NCBI GenBank assembly: GCA_934630555.1
Contig: CAKTXB010000001.1
Coordinates: forward strand, 1 to 37,904
Direction of reading: 5' to 3'
Length of the DNA stretch: 37,904 nucleotides
Source: an uncultured Oscillospiraceae bacterium
GTDB lineage: Bacteria; Bacillota; Clostridia; Oscillospirales; Oscillospiraceae
Positions 13,120 through 20,531 of the stretch are shown piece after piece. The notes beneath the pieces were generated by a model. That model did no database searches and was not told the DNA's origin. It worked only from the letters and a program-made list of their open reading frames with translations. Position 1 is the stretch's first letter, and each line of letters opens with the position of its first letter. A program made the position numbers and the translations under genes.

Positions 13120-13374
13120 ATGGGCAGCTGGCAGGAGGAGCGCGAAAGGGCAAGGCGCGGCGCGGAGATGGAACGGGCCCGCCGGGCGGCCATGCCGAGG
13201 GCGAAGCTGATCTTCCCGGACGGGCGGTGGCTGTGGGTGCGCGCATCCAGCCACTTTGACGCCCGCTGCGAGGCGGAAAAAGGAGGGCTCGCCGTGCCGC
13301 GCAGCACGCGGTTCTGCGCGGCGGATTGGCCGACGGACGAGGCAAAGGAATTGAAAGGATGGGTGCGGATATGA
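13120..13374 (+). CDS. Unknown basic protein, 84 residues
   Basis: ATG one base after the previous stop, with GGTGGAG upstream. An Arg-rich helical N-terminus (EERERARRGAEMERARRAAM) precedes a beta-like KLIFPDGRWLWVRASSHFDA. It overlaps the next gene through ATGA. No family recognised. Confidence 0.6.
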   Translation: MGSWQEERERARRGAEMERARRAAMPRAKLIFPDGRWLWVRASSHFDARCEAEKGGLAVPRSTRFCAADWPTDEAKELKGWVRI

Positions 13375-13745
13375 CGGAACTTGCGATTGAAAAGCTGCGG
13401 AAGGAATACAAAGAAGGGAAATACGACAAATACGCGGCGGCCATGAAAAAGGACGTGCTGCAAGCGATGGAAGAGTTCTGCCGGCAGGACGGGGAGTTTG
13501 CCCAGGCGGTTTATCAAGGCGGAAGCTTTGCGGAATGCATGGCGGCGGTGGCAAAGAATTGCGGCAGCAGCATATCGGATCTGGAAGCCTACCGGCGGGC
13601 GGTACAGTTCTACTTTAAGGGCGCGGACATCCGGTTCCGGATGGAAATCAACCTGTGCGCGGAGGTGGAAAAGGATGCCGGGATCACGGAAGCAGAACAG
13701 AGCAAGGCAGGGCGCGTGGCGCTGGATCTGAGCAGCTTCTTTTGA
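13371..13745 (+). CDS. pcfK: PcfK-like protein
   Basis: 124 residues; ATG overlaps the previous stop, with TGAAAGG upstream. The segment EFCRQDGEFAQAVYQGGSFA, followed by ECMAAVAKN and YRRAVQFYF, follows the PcfK family pattern (named from conjugative plasmid pCF10). It lies directly before a PcfJ-like gene, the same order as in plasmids and other mobile elements. The biochemical role of PcfK is not established; here it lies in the early, replication-side gene train. Confidence 0.75.
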   Translation: MTELAIEKLRKEYKEGKYDKYAAAMKKDVLQAMEEFCRQDGEFAQAVYQGGSFAECMAAVAKNCGSSISDLEAYRRAVQFYFKGADIRFRMEINLCAEVEKDAGITEAEQSKAGRVALDLSSFF

Positions 13746-13746
13746 G

Positions 13747-15498
13747 GTGCAGACATGGCAGAAAAGCATCAGCAAAGGGGAAGGACCGAACGAACGGGGC
13801 GAAGACGCCGCACTGCGGCAGTTTCCGGGGCTGACGGAAGGCGATCTGACGAAGGCGAACGCATTATTCAAACGCTATGTGTTTTATCGCACAAAGGGAA
13901 AAGGCAGGACGATCTGGACCAGCTGCTGCGGCGTGCGGGAGCGATACATAGGAATGGACATGCGAGAGGTACGGCCGGAAGACAGTGCAGCGCTGACGGC
14001 GCGGCATGGTGCATTGATACGCTGCCCCTTTTGCGGCGCGACGGCACAAATAAAATGCGTCGGAAAAATCGGCATAGGACACATGATAGAAGAATACAAG
14101 CCGGCAGTGTTCTTACACACCAGCCAGAGCGGAAAAACCATTTATGCGCAAGGGTATTGGATGAAAAAAGAATACAGCCAGGCGGATACGGACACGCTGT
14201 GCGCGGCGCCGCTTTTTATGGCGACGATGGTGTATCGATTCCGCGCAGGCGAGGCGATTAGATGGGAACAGGAATGGACCGGTGAGTGGATCCGGGCAAA
14301 GGAAAGCTGCTTTGGCGAGGAACCGTTTCGGACGTACGGTTTATTCAGCGGCGTGCCGGAATACCACGCGATCGGCATGGAGCGGCTGGAGAAAAGCTTT
14401 TTGCGATACATCGATCTGTGCGAGGCGCAGCGCGCTATTGAGTATGTGCGGCACGGAGATACAAGCAAATGGATGTGCCTGATCCGCTTTTTATATGTGG
14501 CGGCACAGTATCCCAGGCAGACGGAAATGCTGCTGAAAATGAGGCTAGGCAACATTTTGGATGACTGGGTGAAGCTGAAGAAAAAGAACGCGGCGGTGCT
14601 GCGCTGGGAAGAAACAGATCCGCGCAAAGCCTTTCGATTGACCGGCGCGGAACTGAAGGAATGGATCGACAGCGGAGGAGAAACACGCGTGCTGACATTC
14701 CGGAAGCAGCTGGAGCGCGAAGGGATCCACGCGGGCATAGCGGAAACGGTGCAGATGGTGAGGGGGACAGTAGACCTGGAATCCGTTATGCGAAATGCAT
14801 TCCGGAAAGCGGATGAGTGGCACGGCAATAAAGGGCAGGTGCTGCGGTATCTGCGCGAGAGAGCGGAACCCGGCTCGCTGGGACGGTTGGATGCAGCGAC
14901 GCGGTACTGGCTGGATTACATCGATGCGGCGGAGAGCAACGGCGTGGAACTGTGGAAGAAAAAGAACTTTCTGCCGCGGGATCTGCGGAGGGCTCACGAC
15001 CGGGAATGCAGCATCCGCCAGGCGAGACTGGAGGCGGAGCGCGCGGAACAGGAAAGACGAAAGGCTCTGGCCGAGGCGGAGATCTGGGCGGTACGATTTG
15101 AAGAGGTGCGCAAGAAATACGCACTGGAGATGGACGGACTGGTGATCGTTGCGCCCGGATGCGCGAATGACATTTTACAGGAAGGAAAGGTGCTGTGCCA
15201 TTGCGTGGGCGGCTATGCCAACAGACACAGGGACGGGAAAACAACGATCCTGTTTTTGCGGAAAGCGCAGGCACCGGACAAACCGTTTATGACGATCGAA
15301 ATGAATGGGAACAAATTGGTACAGATCCATGGATACCGGAACGAAGGCCTGTACACCGGCAAGGGGCGGTTTGCACCGGATCCGCGGAAGGTGTATAAGG
15401 ACTGGCTGGACACATGGATGCGCTGGCTGATGGCCGGAAGTCCGCGCAAAAAGGACGGAACAGCCAGGATACCGAAGAAGAAAAAAGCGGCCGCTTGA
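13747..15498 (+). CDS. pcfJ: PcfJ-like protein
   Basis: 583 residues from a GTG one base after the PcfK stop. No separate ribosome site is visible, so it is probably translated by coupling. A CPFCG zinc-ribbon element lies near residues 92-96. The family signature lies near residues 480-520: HCVGGYANRHRDGKTTILFL, then PDKPFMTIEMNGNKLVQIHG. The C-terminus is Lys-rich. PcfJ and PcfK occur as a pair on conjugative elements and some phages; their reaction is not known. The pairing and order are strong evidence for identity, but not for function. Confidence 0.85.
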   Translation: MQTWQKSISKGEGPNERGEDAALRQFPGLTEGDLTKANALFKRYVFYRTKGKGRTIWTSCCGVRERYIGMDMREVRPEDSAALTARHGALIRCPFCGATAQIKCVGKIGIGHMIEEYKPAVFLHTSQSGKTIYAQGYWMKKEYSQADTDTLCAAPLFMATMVYRFRAGEAIRWEQEWTGEWIRAKESCFGEEPFRTYGLFSGVPEYHAIGMERLEKSFLRYIDLCEAQRAIEYVRHGDTSKWMCLIRFLYVAAQYPRQTEMLLKMRLGNILDDWVKLKKKNAAVLRWEETDPRKAFRLTGAELKEWIDSGGETRVLTFRKQLEREGIHAGIAETVQMVRGTVDLESVMRNAFRKADEWHGNKGQVLRYLRERAEPGSLGRLDAATRYWLDYIDAAESNGVELWKKKNFLPRDLRRAHDRECSIRQARLEAERAEQERRKALAEAEIWAVRFEEVRKKYALEMDGLVIVAPGCANDILQEGKVLCHCVGGYANRHRDGKTTILFLRKAQAPDKPFMTIEMNGNKLVQIHGYRNEGLYTGKGRFAPDPRKVYKDWLDTWMRWLMAGSPRKKDGTARIPKKKKAAA

Positions 15499-15514
15499 TC
15501 AAAGGAGGAACAAC

Positions 15515-16513
15515 ATGGAAGGATTGGAGACAAGGCGGGACCTGGGCACGGTGACAGCGGAGATCCGCATGCTGACGGAGCAGGCGGGAGCATTGGCGCT
15601 GGACTATGCCGTGGAGATCGGCCGACGCCTGACGGAGGCGCGGGAACTGGTGGAGCACGGAGCATGGGAGAACTATCTCGGCGAGATCGGGTACAAAAAG
15701 AGCACGGCAAACAACTTTATGCGGGTATATCGCGAGTACGGAGATCCGCAGGGCAGCCTGTTCGGCGCCAGCTGCAAAAGCGAGGCACTGGGCAAGCTGA
15801 CCTACAGCAAGGCGCTGGAGCTGCTGGCACTGCCAGAGGAAGCGCGGGAAAGCTTTGCAGCGGAGGTGGACGCGGAGCACATATCCACGCGAGAACTGAA
15901 AGAAGCCATCCGGGAGAGGGACGAAGCCCGCGCGCAGCTGGAGAAGGCACAGGAGGCGGAGCAGCTGCTGGAAGAGGCCCGCCGCCGGGCGCAGGCAGCC
16001 GGGGAAAAGGCGGATGCGCTGGAAGAGCAGAGCGCACGGCTGGAAAAAGAACTGGAGGAGCTGCGCAGCCGGCCTGTGGAGGTGGCCGTGCAGAAGGACG
16101 AGGCGGCAGAGCAGGCGGCCTTTGAACGCGGGAAAGCGGAAGAAGCAGAAAAAATGAAAAAGGCGCTGATGCTGAAAGAAGAGCAGCTGCGGAAGGTGCG
16201 CGCGGAAGCCGAAAAGGCAAAGGAGGCTGCGCTGGCGTCGCACAAGGAAAGGGACCGCCTGTGCGCAGAATTGGAGGAAGCAAAAAAGGGAGCCGGGAGC
16301 ACAGCGGAAACCGAAGAACTGCGCAAACAGCTGGCTATGGCCGCGCCGGAACTGCAGGAGTTCCGGGTGCTGTTTGGCCAGTGGCAGGAGGCATTTAACC
16401 GGATGCAGGGAATCGCGGAGAAGCTGCGCGCTGCAGGGCAGGAAGAAAATGCCGGAAAACTGCATGCAGCCATGACGGCAGCACTGGAACAGATGCAAAA
16501 GGAGGCAGGATAA
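15515..16513 (+). CDS. DUF3102-type protein with long coiled coil
   Basis: 332 residues, ATG with AAAGGAGG. Residues about 30-75 match the DUF3102 pattern (YAVEIGRRLTEARELVEHG, then GYKKSTANNFMRVYREYG), thought to be a DNA-binding, KfrA/ParB-linked domain. From about residue 125 to 285 it is an uninterrupted Glu/Ala/Arg coiled coil. The C-terminus is a shorter helical domain. Such proteins may bind DNA and oligomerise; a role in replication or genome maintenance is inference. Confidence 0.8.
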   Translation: MEGLETRRDLGTVTAEIRMLTEQAGALALDYAVEIGRRLTEARELVEHGAWENYLGEIGYKKSTANNFMRVYREYGDPQGSLFGASCKSEALGKLTYSKALELLALPEEARESFAAEVDAEHISTRELKEAIRERDEARAQLEKAQEAEQLLEEARRRAQAAGEKADALEEQSARLEKELEELRSRPVEVAVQKDEAAEQAAFERGKAEEAEKMKKALMLKEEQLRKVRAEAEKAKEAALASHKERDRLCAELEEAKKGAGSTAETEELRKQLAMAAPELQEFRVLFGQWQEAFNRMQGIAEKLRAAGQEENAGKLHAAMTAALEQMQKEAG

Positions 16514-16515
16514 AT

Positions 16516-16941
16516 TTGTGCGGGAACAGAAATTACCGCGGATCAAAAATTGATCGCATTGCCGATCAGGAGTATTTGAGGCTGCTCAAGGCTGCGCTGG
16601 ATCAGCTAAGCGCATACAAGCAGGCGGAAAAAGACGGCTACCTGGTGACCCTGTCGTGCAAGCCGGGGCAGCATGTGTTCGTGATGCGGGGGTACGATCA
16701 ACGCATATGCGAGTGCGTGGTGACGCGGATCATACTTGCCAAGGGATACAGAGCAGCGGAGGTGGAATCCGTCGATGGAACGGAAATGGGATACGGATTT
16801 CCCTTGCTGGAATGGGGCAGAACCGCATTTGCCACCCGGGAGGAAGCGGAGCGGGCGGAAAAGCCGGATGTGTGCTTTGCCAAAGCGCACGCTGCCGAAG
16901 CGGCGGACGAGGTGCTGAAAGGAGTGTGCGATGGGGATTGA
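16516..16941 (+). CDS. Unknown early protein, 141 residues
   Basis: Starts at TTG 16516, 2 bases after the previous stop, with AAAGGAGG 10 bases upstream. The N-terminus is helical (DQEYLRLLKAALDQLSAYKQ), the middle beta-rich (QHVFVMRGYDQRICECVVTR), and it ends in a helical acidic part. It has no enzyme motif I recognise. It overlaps the next gene by 11 bases. Confidence 0.7.
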   Translation: MCGNRNYRGSKIDRIADQEYLRLLKAALDQLSAYKQAEKDGYLVTLSCKPGQHVFVMRGYDQRICECVVTRIILAKGYRAAEVESVDGTEMGYGFPLLEWGRTAFATREEAERAEKPDVCFAKAHAAEAADEVLKGVCDGD

Positions 16942-17140
16942 ACGAATTGTGCTGACGGTGGAGATCGTGGCGGACGGGGAGAGCATCGGCGACAAGGAAA
17001 ACGTGTGCGCGGCGCTGGAACGGTTTGGTACGGTGCGGGTGCTGGAAATCGAAGAGCGGGCGGAGCCGCAGCAGGCGTCTTTTTGGGATGAAAGCCTGCA
17101 GGGCACGCCCTTTGAAGGGAGGATCAAAAAATTTTGGTGA
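16931..17140 (+). CDS. Unknown small protein, 69 residues
   Basis: ATG with GAAAGGAG upstream. It is predicted as a beta-alpha-beta unit (ERIVLTVEIVADGESIGDKE, then RFGTVRVLEIEE) with a short C-terminal tail. Family not recognised. It overlaps the next gene by 7 bases. Confidence 0.65.
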   Translation: MGIERIVLTVEIVADGESIGDKENVCAALERFGTVRVLEIEERAEPQQASFWDESLQGTPFEGRIKKFW

Positions 17141-17376
17141 AGCCGTATTACAAAGCCGTGGAAGATTTCATGCGGCAGTGCGAGGGCATGAAGGTGCGGG
17201 CCATGGCGCTGGTTGCGCTGGTGGACGATGAAGAAGCCTATGACGTGGTGTGCACCTACGACACGGGGCCGCATGAACTGGCCAGCTGCGCGGGCATTTT
17301 GCAGATGCAGGCGGCCTACTTATACAACGAGATGAACAAAGATTACGACGAGGAGGAAGAAAACGATGAAGAATGA
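17134..17376 (+). CDS. Unknown small acidic protein, 80 residues
   Basis: Starts at TTG 17134 or the adjacent GTG 17137, with GGGAGG upstream. It is helical (KAVEDFMRQCEGMKVRAMAL) and ends in a run of acidic residues (YDEEEENDEE). It overlaps the MazG-like gene by 11 bases. Function unknown. Confidence 0.65.
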   Translation: MVKPYYKAVEDFMRQCEGMKVRAMALVALVDDEEAYDVVCTYDTGPHELASCAGILQMQAAYLYNEMNKDYDEEEENDEE

Positions 17377-17704
17377 AGCAGAGAACATGACGGCGGAGCG
17401 CGAGGGCAGAATTTTGCAGAACGCCATTGACACATGGGGCCCCAGGACGCAGACCGTGAAAGCGATGGAAGAAATGGCAGAACTGATCCAGGCGCTTTCG
17501 CGCAGATTGCTGAGCATGTGGCTGGGCACGGGGGACGGAAACGCCGCGCTGGAGAATGTGCGCGAAGAGATGGCGGATGTGAGCATTATGCTCAGTCAGC
17601 TGGAGCTGATCTACGGCGACACAACGGAGGAAGAGATCAAGAAGCTTTTGTGGCTGGAAGCGAGAATCGCAGCGGAGAAGACGGCAAAGGCACAGGGAGA
17701 ATGA
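17366..17704 (+). CDS. MazG-like nucleotide pyrophosphohydrolase
   Basis: 112 residues, ATG with GAGGAGG upstream. The helical core carries the EExxE ... ExxD metal pattern of the MazG/all-alpha NTP pyrophosphatase superfamily: E35, E36 and E39 (EEMAEL), and E67, E68 and D71 (EEMADV). Such enzymes cut nucleoside triphosphates to monophosphates, and phage members may adjust nucleotide pools or alarmone levels. It ends the early gene train. Its frame continues, after one TGA, into terL. Confidence 0.8.
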   Translation: MKNEAENMTAEREGRILQNAIDTWGPRTQTVKAMEEMAELIQALSRRLLSMWLGTGDGNAALENVREEMADVSIMLSQLELIYGDTTEEEIKKLLWLEARIAAEKTAKAQGE

Positions 17705-17726
17705 GGACCGCAGGAAGCTTCGGCTT

Positions 17727-17762
17727 TCTGCCAAGCGGGCGCGGCAGCGCCTGTTTGGCAGA
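17727..17762 (+). other. Strong hairpin between the MazG-like gene and terL
   Basis: TCTGCCAA (17727-17734) pairs with TTGGCAGA (17755-17762), with inner GGGCGC/GCGCCT pairing. It lies just before palindrome copy 2 and the terL start. There is no T run after it, so it is not an ordinary terminator. It may regulate terL translation or be part of a packaging site. Confidence 0.6.
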
Positions 17763-17773
17763 GAATCGAAACA

Positions 17774-17787
17774 TCCAAACGTTTGGA
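17774..17787. promoter_or_regulatory. Palindrome TCCAAACGTTTGGA, copy 2 (at the terL start)
   Basis: Perfect palindrome that overlaps the first possible terL start codon (TTG 17783). The flanks match copy 1 to give ACATCCAAACGTTTGGAA. A protein bound here would sit exactly at the terL translation or transcription start. Confidence 0.6.
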
Positions 17788-19549
17788 ACTTTTGGAAAAA
17801 GGGGGCGGGAGCACGGAACAGAAAAAGAAACAGCTGGCGGAGATCATAGCGGACCCGATGCGCTATATCCCCGCTTTCCTGCGCATCCGCGACAAAAAGG
17901 AGCAGATCGTGCCGCTGCTGCCGAATCCGGCGCAGAAAAAACTCTATGAGATCATCAAGCGGGAACAGGACGCGGGGCGGCCGGTGCGCATCATCATTCT
18001 AAAGGCGCGGCAGCTGGGGTTTTCCACCTTTACCGAGGCGCTGTATTTTTATGACGGAGCGACGCACCGGAACGTGCACACCCTGATCGTGGCGCACCGC
18101 GCGGACGCGACGCGAAACCTGCTGCGCATGAACAATTTGTTTTACAACCAGCTGCCGAAGGCGGTGAAGCCCATGCGCGCGGCCAGCAACGCCAGCGAAC
18201 TGATCTTTGCCAACCCCAGCCGCGACGCGGAAGATAGGGCGAAAAACCCGGGGCTGGAAAGCTACATACGCTGCATGACGGCGGGCAACGGCATTGGCCG
18301 AAGCGACACGACCAACAATCTGCATTGCAGCGAGTTGGCATTCTGGGAGGGCAACGCAAAAGAGATTCTTTTAGGCCTGGTGCAGGCGGTGCCCGACGAG
18401 CCGGGCAGCTGCGTGATCATCGAGAGCACGGCAAACGGGTACAACTATTTCCGCGAGTTGTGGAAAAACGCGGAGAGCGGCGAGAACATTTATGTGCCGG
18501 TGTTTTTTGCGTGGTACGACAATCCGGATTACGCCATGGAGCCGGAGCCGGGGACGGAATGGACGGCGGAAGAAGAGGAACTGCGCGGGCGCTACCATCT
18601 GAGCGACGCGCAGCTGGCATGGAGGCGCTGGTGCATTAAGGCAAACTGCGACGGCGATGTGGACAAGTTCCGGCAGGAATACCCGAGCAACCCGGAAGAG
18701 GCATTTCTGCTGTCCGGACGGCCGTTTTTTGACAACCTGCTGCTCAACGACCTGGTGCAGGCGCGGCGGGACGCGGAAAAGGCGGCGCCGCCGGAGGAAG
18801 GCACATTTGCCTACGACTACGCCGGGCTGCACCTGTCGCGGATCCGGTGGACGGCGCAGCGCGGCGGATTTATCCGGATCTACAAACGGCCGGAGCCGGG
18901 GCGGCGCTACACGATCGGCGGCGACACGGCGGGCGAGGGCAGCGACTGGTTCGCGGCACAGGTGATCGACAGCGTGACGCGGGAAAAAGTGGCGACCTAT
19001 CACTACCAACACAGCGAGGAGTTATATACCCGGCAAATTTACTGCCTGGGCATGTGGTACAACGAGGCGCTGCTGGCGATCGAGTGCAACTTTTCCACCT
19101 ATCCCCAGCGGGAGCTGGAACGGCTGGGCTACGCGAAATTCTACGCCCGGGAGAAGATGGACACCTACACCCACAGGACGGTGCAAAGCTTTGGTTTCCG
19201 CACGGACAGCCGGACACGGCCGGTGATTTTGACCGGGCTGCACGAATTTATGAGCGCGGAGAGCGGCAGGCCGGAGTTGGAACGGGACATCGAAACGCTG
19301 CAGGAAATGCTGGTGTTTGCCTGGGACGAGAAGAACAAGCCGCAGGCCATCGTGGGGGAGCACGACGACCTGGTGATGGCGCAGGCGATCGCGCTGTTCG
19401 CGGCGGATCAGGATGTGGCGCACACGGCGCCGCCGAAACAGGTTGGAACGGCGCACTGGCGAGAAGATCAATGGGAAGACTACTACAACGCCAGCGAGGC
19501 CGACAGGCTCTATTTGATCGACAAGTGGGGACGGCCCGAGGGGCTGTAA
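17783..19549 (+). CDS. terL: Terminase large subunit
   Basis: 588 residues from TTG 17783. The start is uncertain: TTG 17792 and ATG 17858 are also in frame, and none has a clear ribosome site. ATPase motifs: Walker A KARQLGFST (74-82), Walker B-like LHCSELAFWE (180-189), coupling motif ESTANG (214-219). Nuclease domain: GGDTAGEGSDW (D381, D388), AIECN (E434) and GEHDD (D528, D529). It is the motor and nuclease that cuts and fills the capsid with DNA. Unusually, the small subunit lies about 4 kb downstream, beyond an inverted operon and the rep gene. Confidence 0.95.
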   Translation: MELLEKGGGSTEQKKKQLAEIIADPMRYIPAFLRIRDKKEQIVPLLPNPAQKKLYEIIKREQDAGRPVRIIILKARQLGFSTFTEALYFYDGATHRNVHTLIVAHRADATRNLLRMNNLFYNQLPKAVKPMRAASNASELIFANPSRDAEDRAKNPGLESYIRCMTAGNGIGRSDTTNNLHCSELAFWEGNAKEILLGLVQAVPDEPGSCVIIESTANGYNYFRELWKNAESGENIYVPVFFAWYDNPDYAMEPEPGTEWTAEEEELRGRYHLSDAQLAWRRWCIKANCDGDVDKFRQEYPSNPEEAFLLSGRPFFDNLLLNDLVQARRDAEKAAPPEEGTFAYDYAGLHLSRIRWTAQRGGFIRIYKRPEPGRRYTIGGDTAGEGSDWFAAQVIDSVTREKVATYHYQHSEELYTRQIYCLGMWYNEALLAIECNFSTYPQRELERLGYAKFYAREKMDTYTHRTVQSFGFRTDSRTRPVILTGLHEFMSAESGRPELERDIETLQEMLVFAWDEKNKPQAIVGEHDDLVMAQAIALFAADQDVAHTAPPKQVGTAHWREDQWEDYYNASEADRLYLIDKWGRPEGL

Positions 19550-19576
19550 ATGTGGAAAACGAAAGGGGAAGAAAAC

Positions 19577-19942
19577 ATGAAAGTGTACATAGCCGGGAAG
19601 ATCACCGGAAACGAGAGATACCGCGAGGAGTTCGCGGCGGCGGAGAGGAAGGTGCGTGCCATGGGGCACATCGCGCTGAATCCGGCGGCGCTGCCGGAGG
19701 GAATGGAACCGGCGGACTATATGCGCATTTGCATGGCAATGCTGGACAGCGCCGACGCGATCGCAATTATGAGAAACTGGACGGAAAGCACCGGCGCGCG
19801 GATCGAATTTGCCTATGCACAATATGTGCATACAAAGGTTTTGAAGCTGTGGAAAAGTACGGAAACTGGGATGGGCGAGATCCATTGTCCTGTAGGGCAG
19901 AAGGGAGATATAGGGCCTGCCGGTCCGACGGAAGCGGAGTGA
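19577..19942 (+). CDS. DUF4406 protein (nucleoside deoxyribosyltransferase-like fold)
   Basis: 121 residues from ATG 19577, with AAAGGGG upstream; an ATG at 19550 is less likely. KVYIAGKITGNERYREEFAA, LNPAALPEG, DSADAIAIM and WTESTGARIEFAYA follow the DUF4406 family closely, which shares the nucleoside 2-deoxyribosyltransferase fold. The substrate is unknown. The tail after residue 85 (to PVGQKGDIGPAGPTEAE) looks unrelated and disordered, perhaps a graft. Confidence 0.8.
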   Translation: MKVYIAGKITGNERYREEFAAAERKVRAMGHIALNPAALPEGMEPADYMRICMAMLDSADAIAIMRNWTESTGARIEFAYAQYVHTKVLKLWKSTETGMGEIHCPVGQKGDIGPAGPTEAE

Positions 19943-19986
19943 TAGCTTCATCGGCTGATGAAGAAGGTACAGGAGGGATACAGAAA

Positions 19987-20277
19987 ATGAAAAACGCTTA
20001 TGCAGAACGCATCCAGGAGCGCAAAAGGCTGGAGCGGCACATATCCCGGCAGCTGATGCTGGACTGCGCAGTGATCGCGGCAAATGACGTGTTCGGCGCC
20101 GGAGCAAAGCGGTGCGTGGATTTTATCAAAGATCTGGAAGCGGTGTATACAGAGATCGCGGAAATCCAGCAGGAGGACACGCCGGACATGGAGTACACCA
20201 AGGCAGTGGTAGACCGGCGGCTCAAGGGCATCCTCAAGGACCATTTCCAGCCCTGGGATGAGCGATATGTGCTGTGA
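19987..20277 (+). CDS. Unknown small helical protein, 96 residues
   Basis: ATG 19987 with AGGAGGG 9 bases upstream. It is mostly helical and charged (AYAERIQERKRLERHISRQL), with a conserved-looking DVFGAGAKRCVDFIKDLEAV and a C-terminal helix (VVDRRLKGILKDHFQPWDE). It has no membrane segment. Similar short proteins are common in Firmicute phages, but I know of no function for them. It is the last plus-strand gene before the inverted operon. Confidence 0.7.
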   Translation: MKNAYAERIQERKRLERHISRQLMLDCAVIAANDVFGAGAKRCVDFIKDLEAVYTEIAEIQQEDTPDMEYTKAVVDRRLKGILKDHFQPWDERYVL

Positions 20278-20287
20278 GCGAAAAAAA

Positions 20288-20313
20288 GCAGCCCCGGCGA
20301 TTGCCGGGGCTGC
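20288..20313 (-). terminator. Intrinsic terminator of the minus-strand RHH operon
   Basis: GCAGCCCCGGC, loop GATT, GCCGGGGCTGC: a perfect 11-bp stem with seven A residues on its left side, which are Ts for leftward transcription. There is no T run on the plus strand. Confidence 0.85.
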
Positions 20314-20328
20314 GGGGCAGCTGCCATA

Positions 20329-20529
20329 TTATGATGATTCGCGCAAAAAGGCTTCGATTCCTTTTTTGATGACGCTTGCCTGTGATATGCCGGATTCGGC
20401 GCACCGGGCGCGGAAGGCCTGGACAAGTTCCTTGGGGAGTTCCGCCTGAATCTTGCTGTAGGCCTTATCGTTATAGCGGCGCTTGACCTCGGTGCTGGTG
20501 GTGGTTTTTCTTTTTGCAGTCGATTCCAT
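20329..20529 (-). CDS. Ribbon-helix-helix (Arc/CopG-like) DNA-binding protein
   Basis: 66 residues from ATG 20529, 2 bases after the stop of the upstream gene, with ATATGGAG as ribosome site. The N-terminus is basic and flexible; YSKIQAELPKELVQAF is the strand and first helix, and GISQASVIKKGIEAFL the second. This is the classic RHH fold, which acts as a dimer and often represses its own operon. The inverted repeat in the operon promoter is the likely target. Such proteins are often antitoxins, so the pair may be a toxin-antitoxin-like unit, although the partner looks too large for a standard toxin. Confidence 0.85.
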   Translation of the reverse strand: MESTAKRKTTTSTEVKRRYNDKAYSKIQAELPKELVQAFRARCAESGISQASVIKKGIEAFLRESS

Positions 20530-20531
20530 GG

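Noticed and set aside
12255..13871. A 538-codon minus-strand frame across the early gene train
   Set aside because: It is Ser/Pro/Arg-rich, has no ribosome site, and covers several coupled plus-strand genes with good starts.
18847..20277. A long plus-strand frame overlapping terL in another phase
   Set aside because: The part over terL is Gly/Arg-rich shadow sequence; only the end, from ATG 19987 with a good ribosome site, is a real gene.
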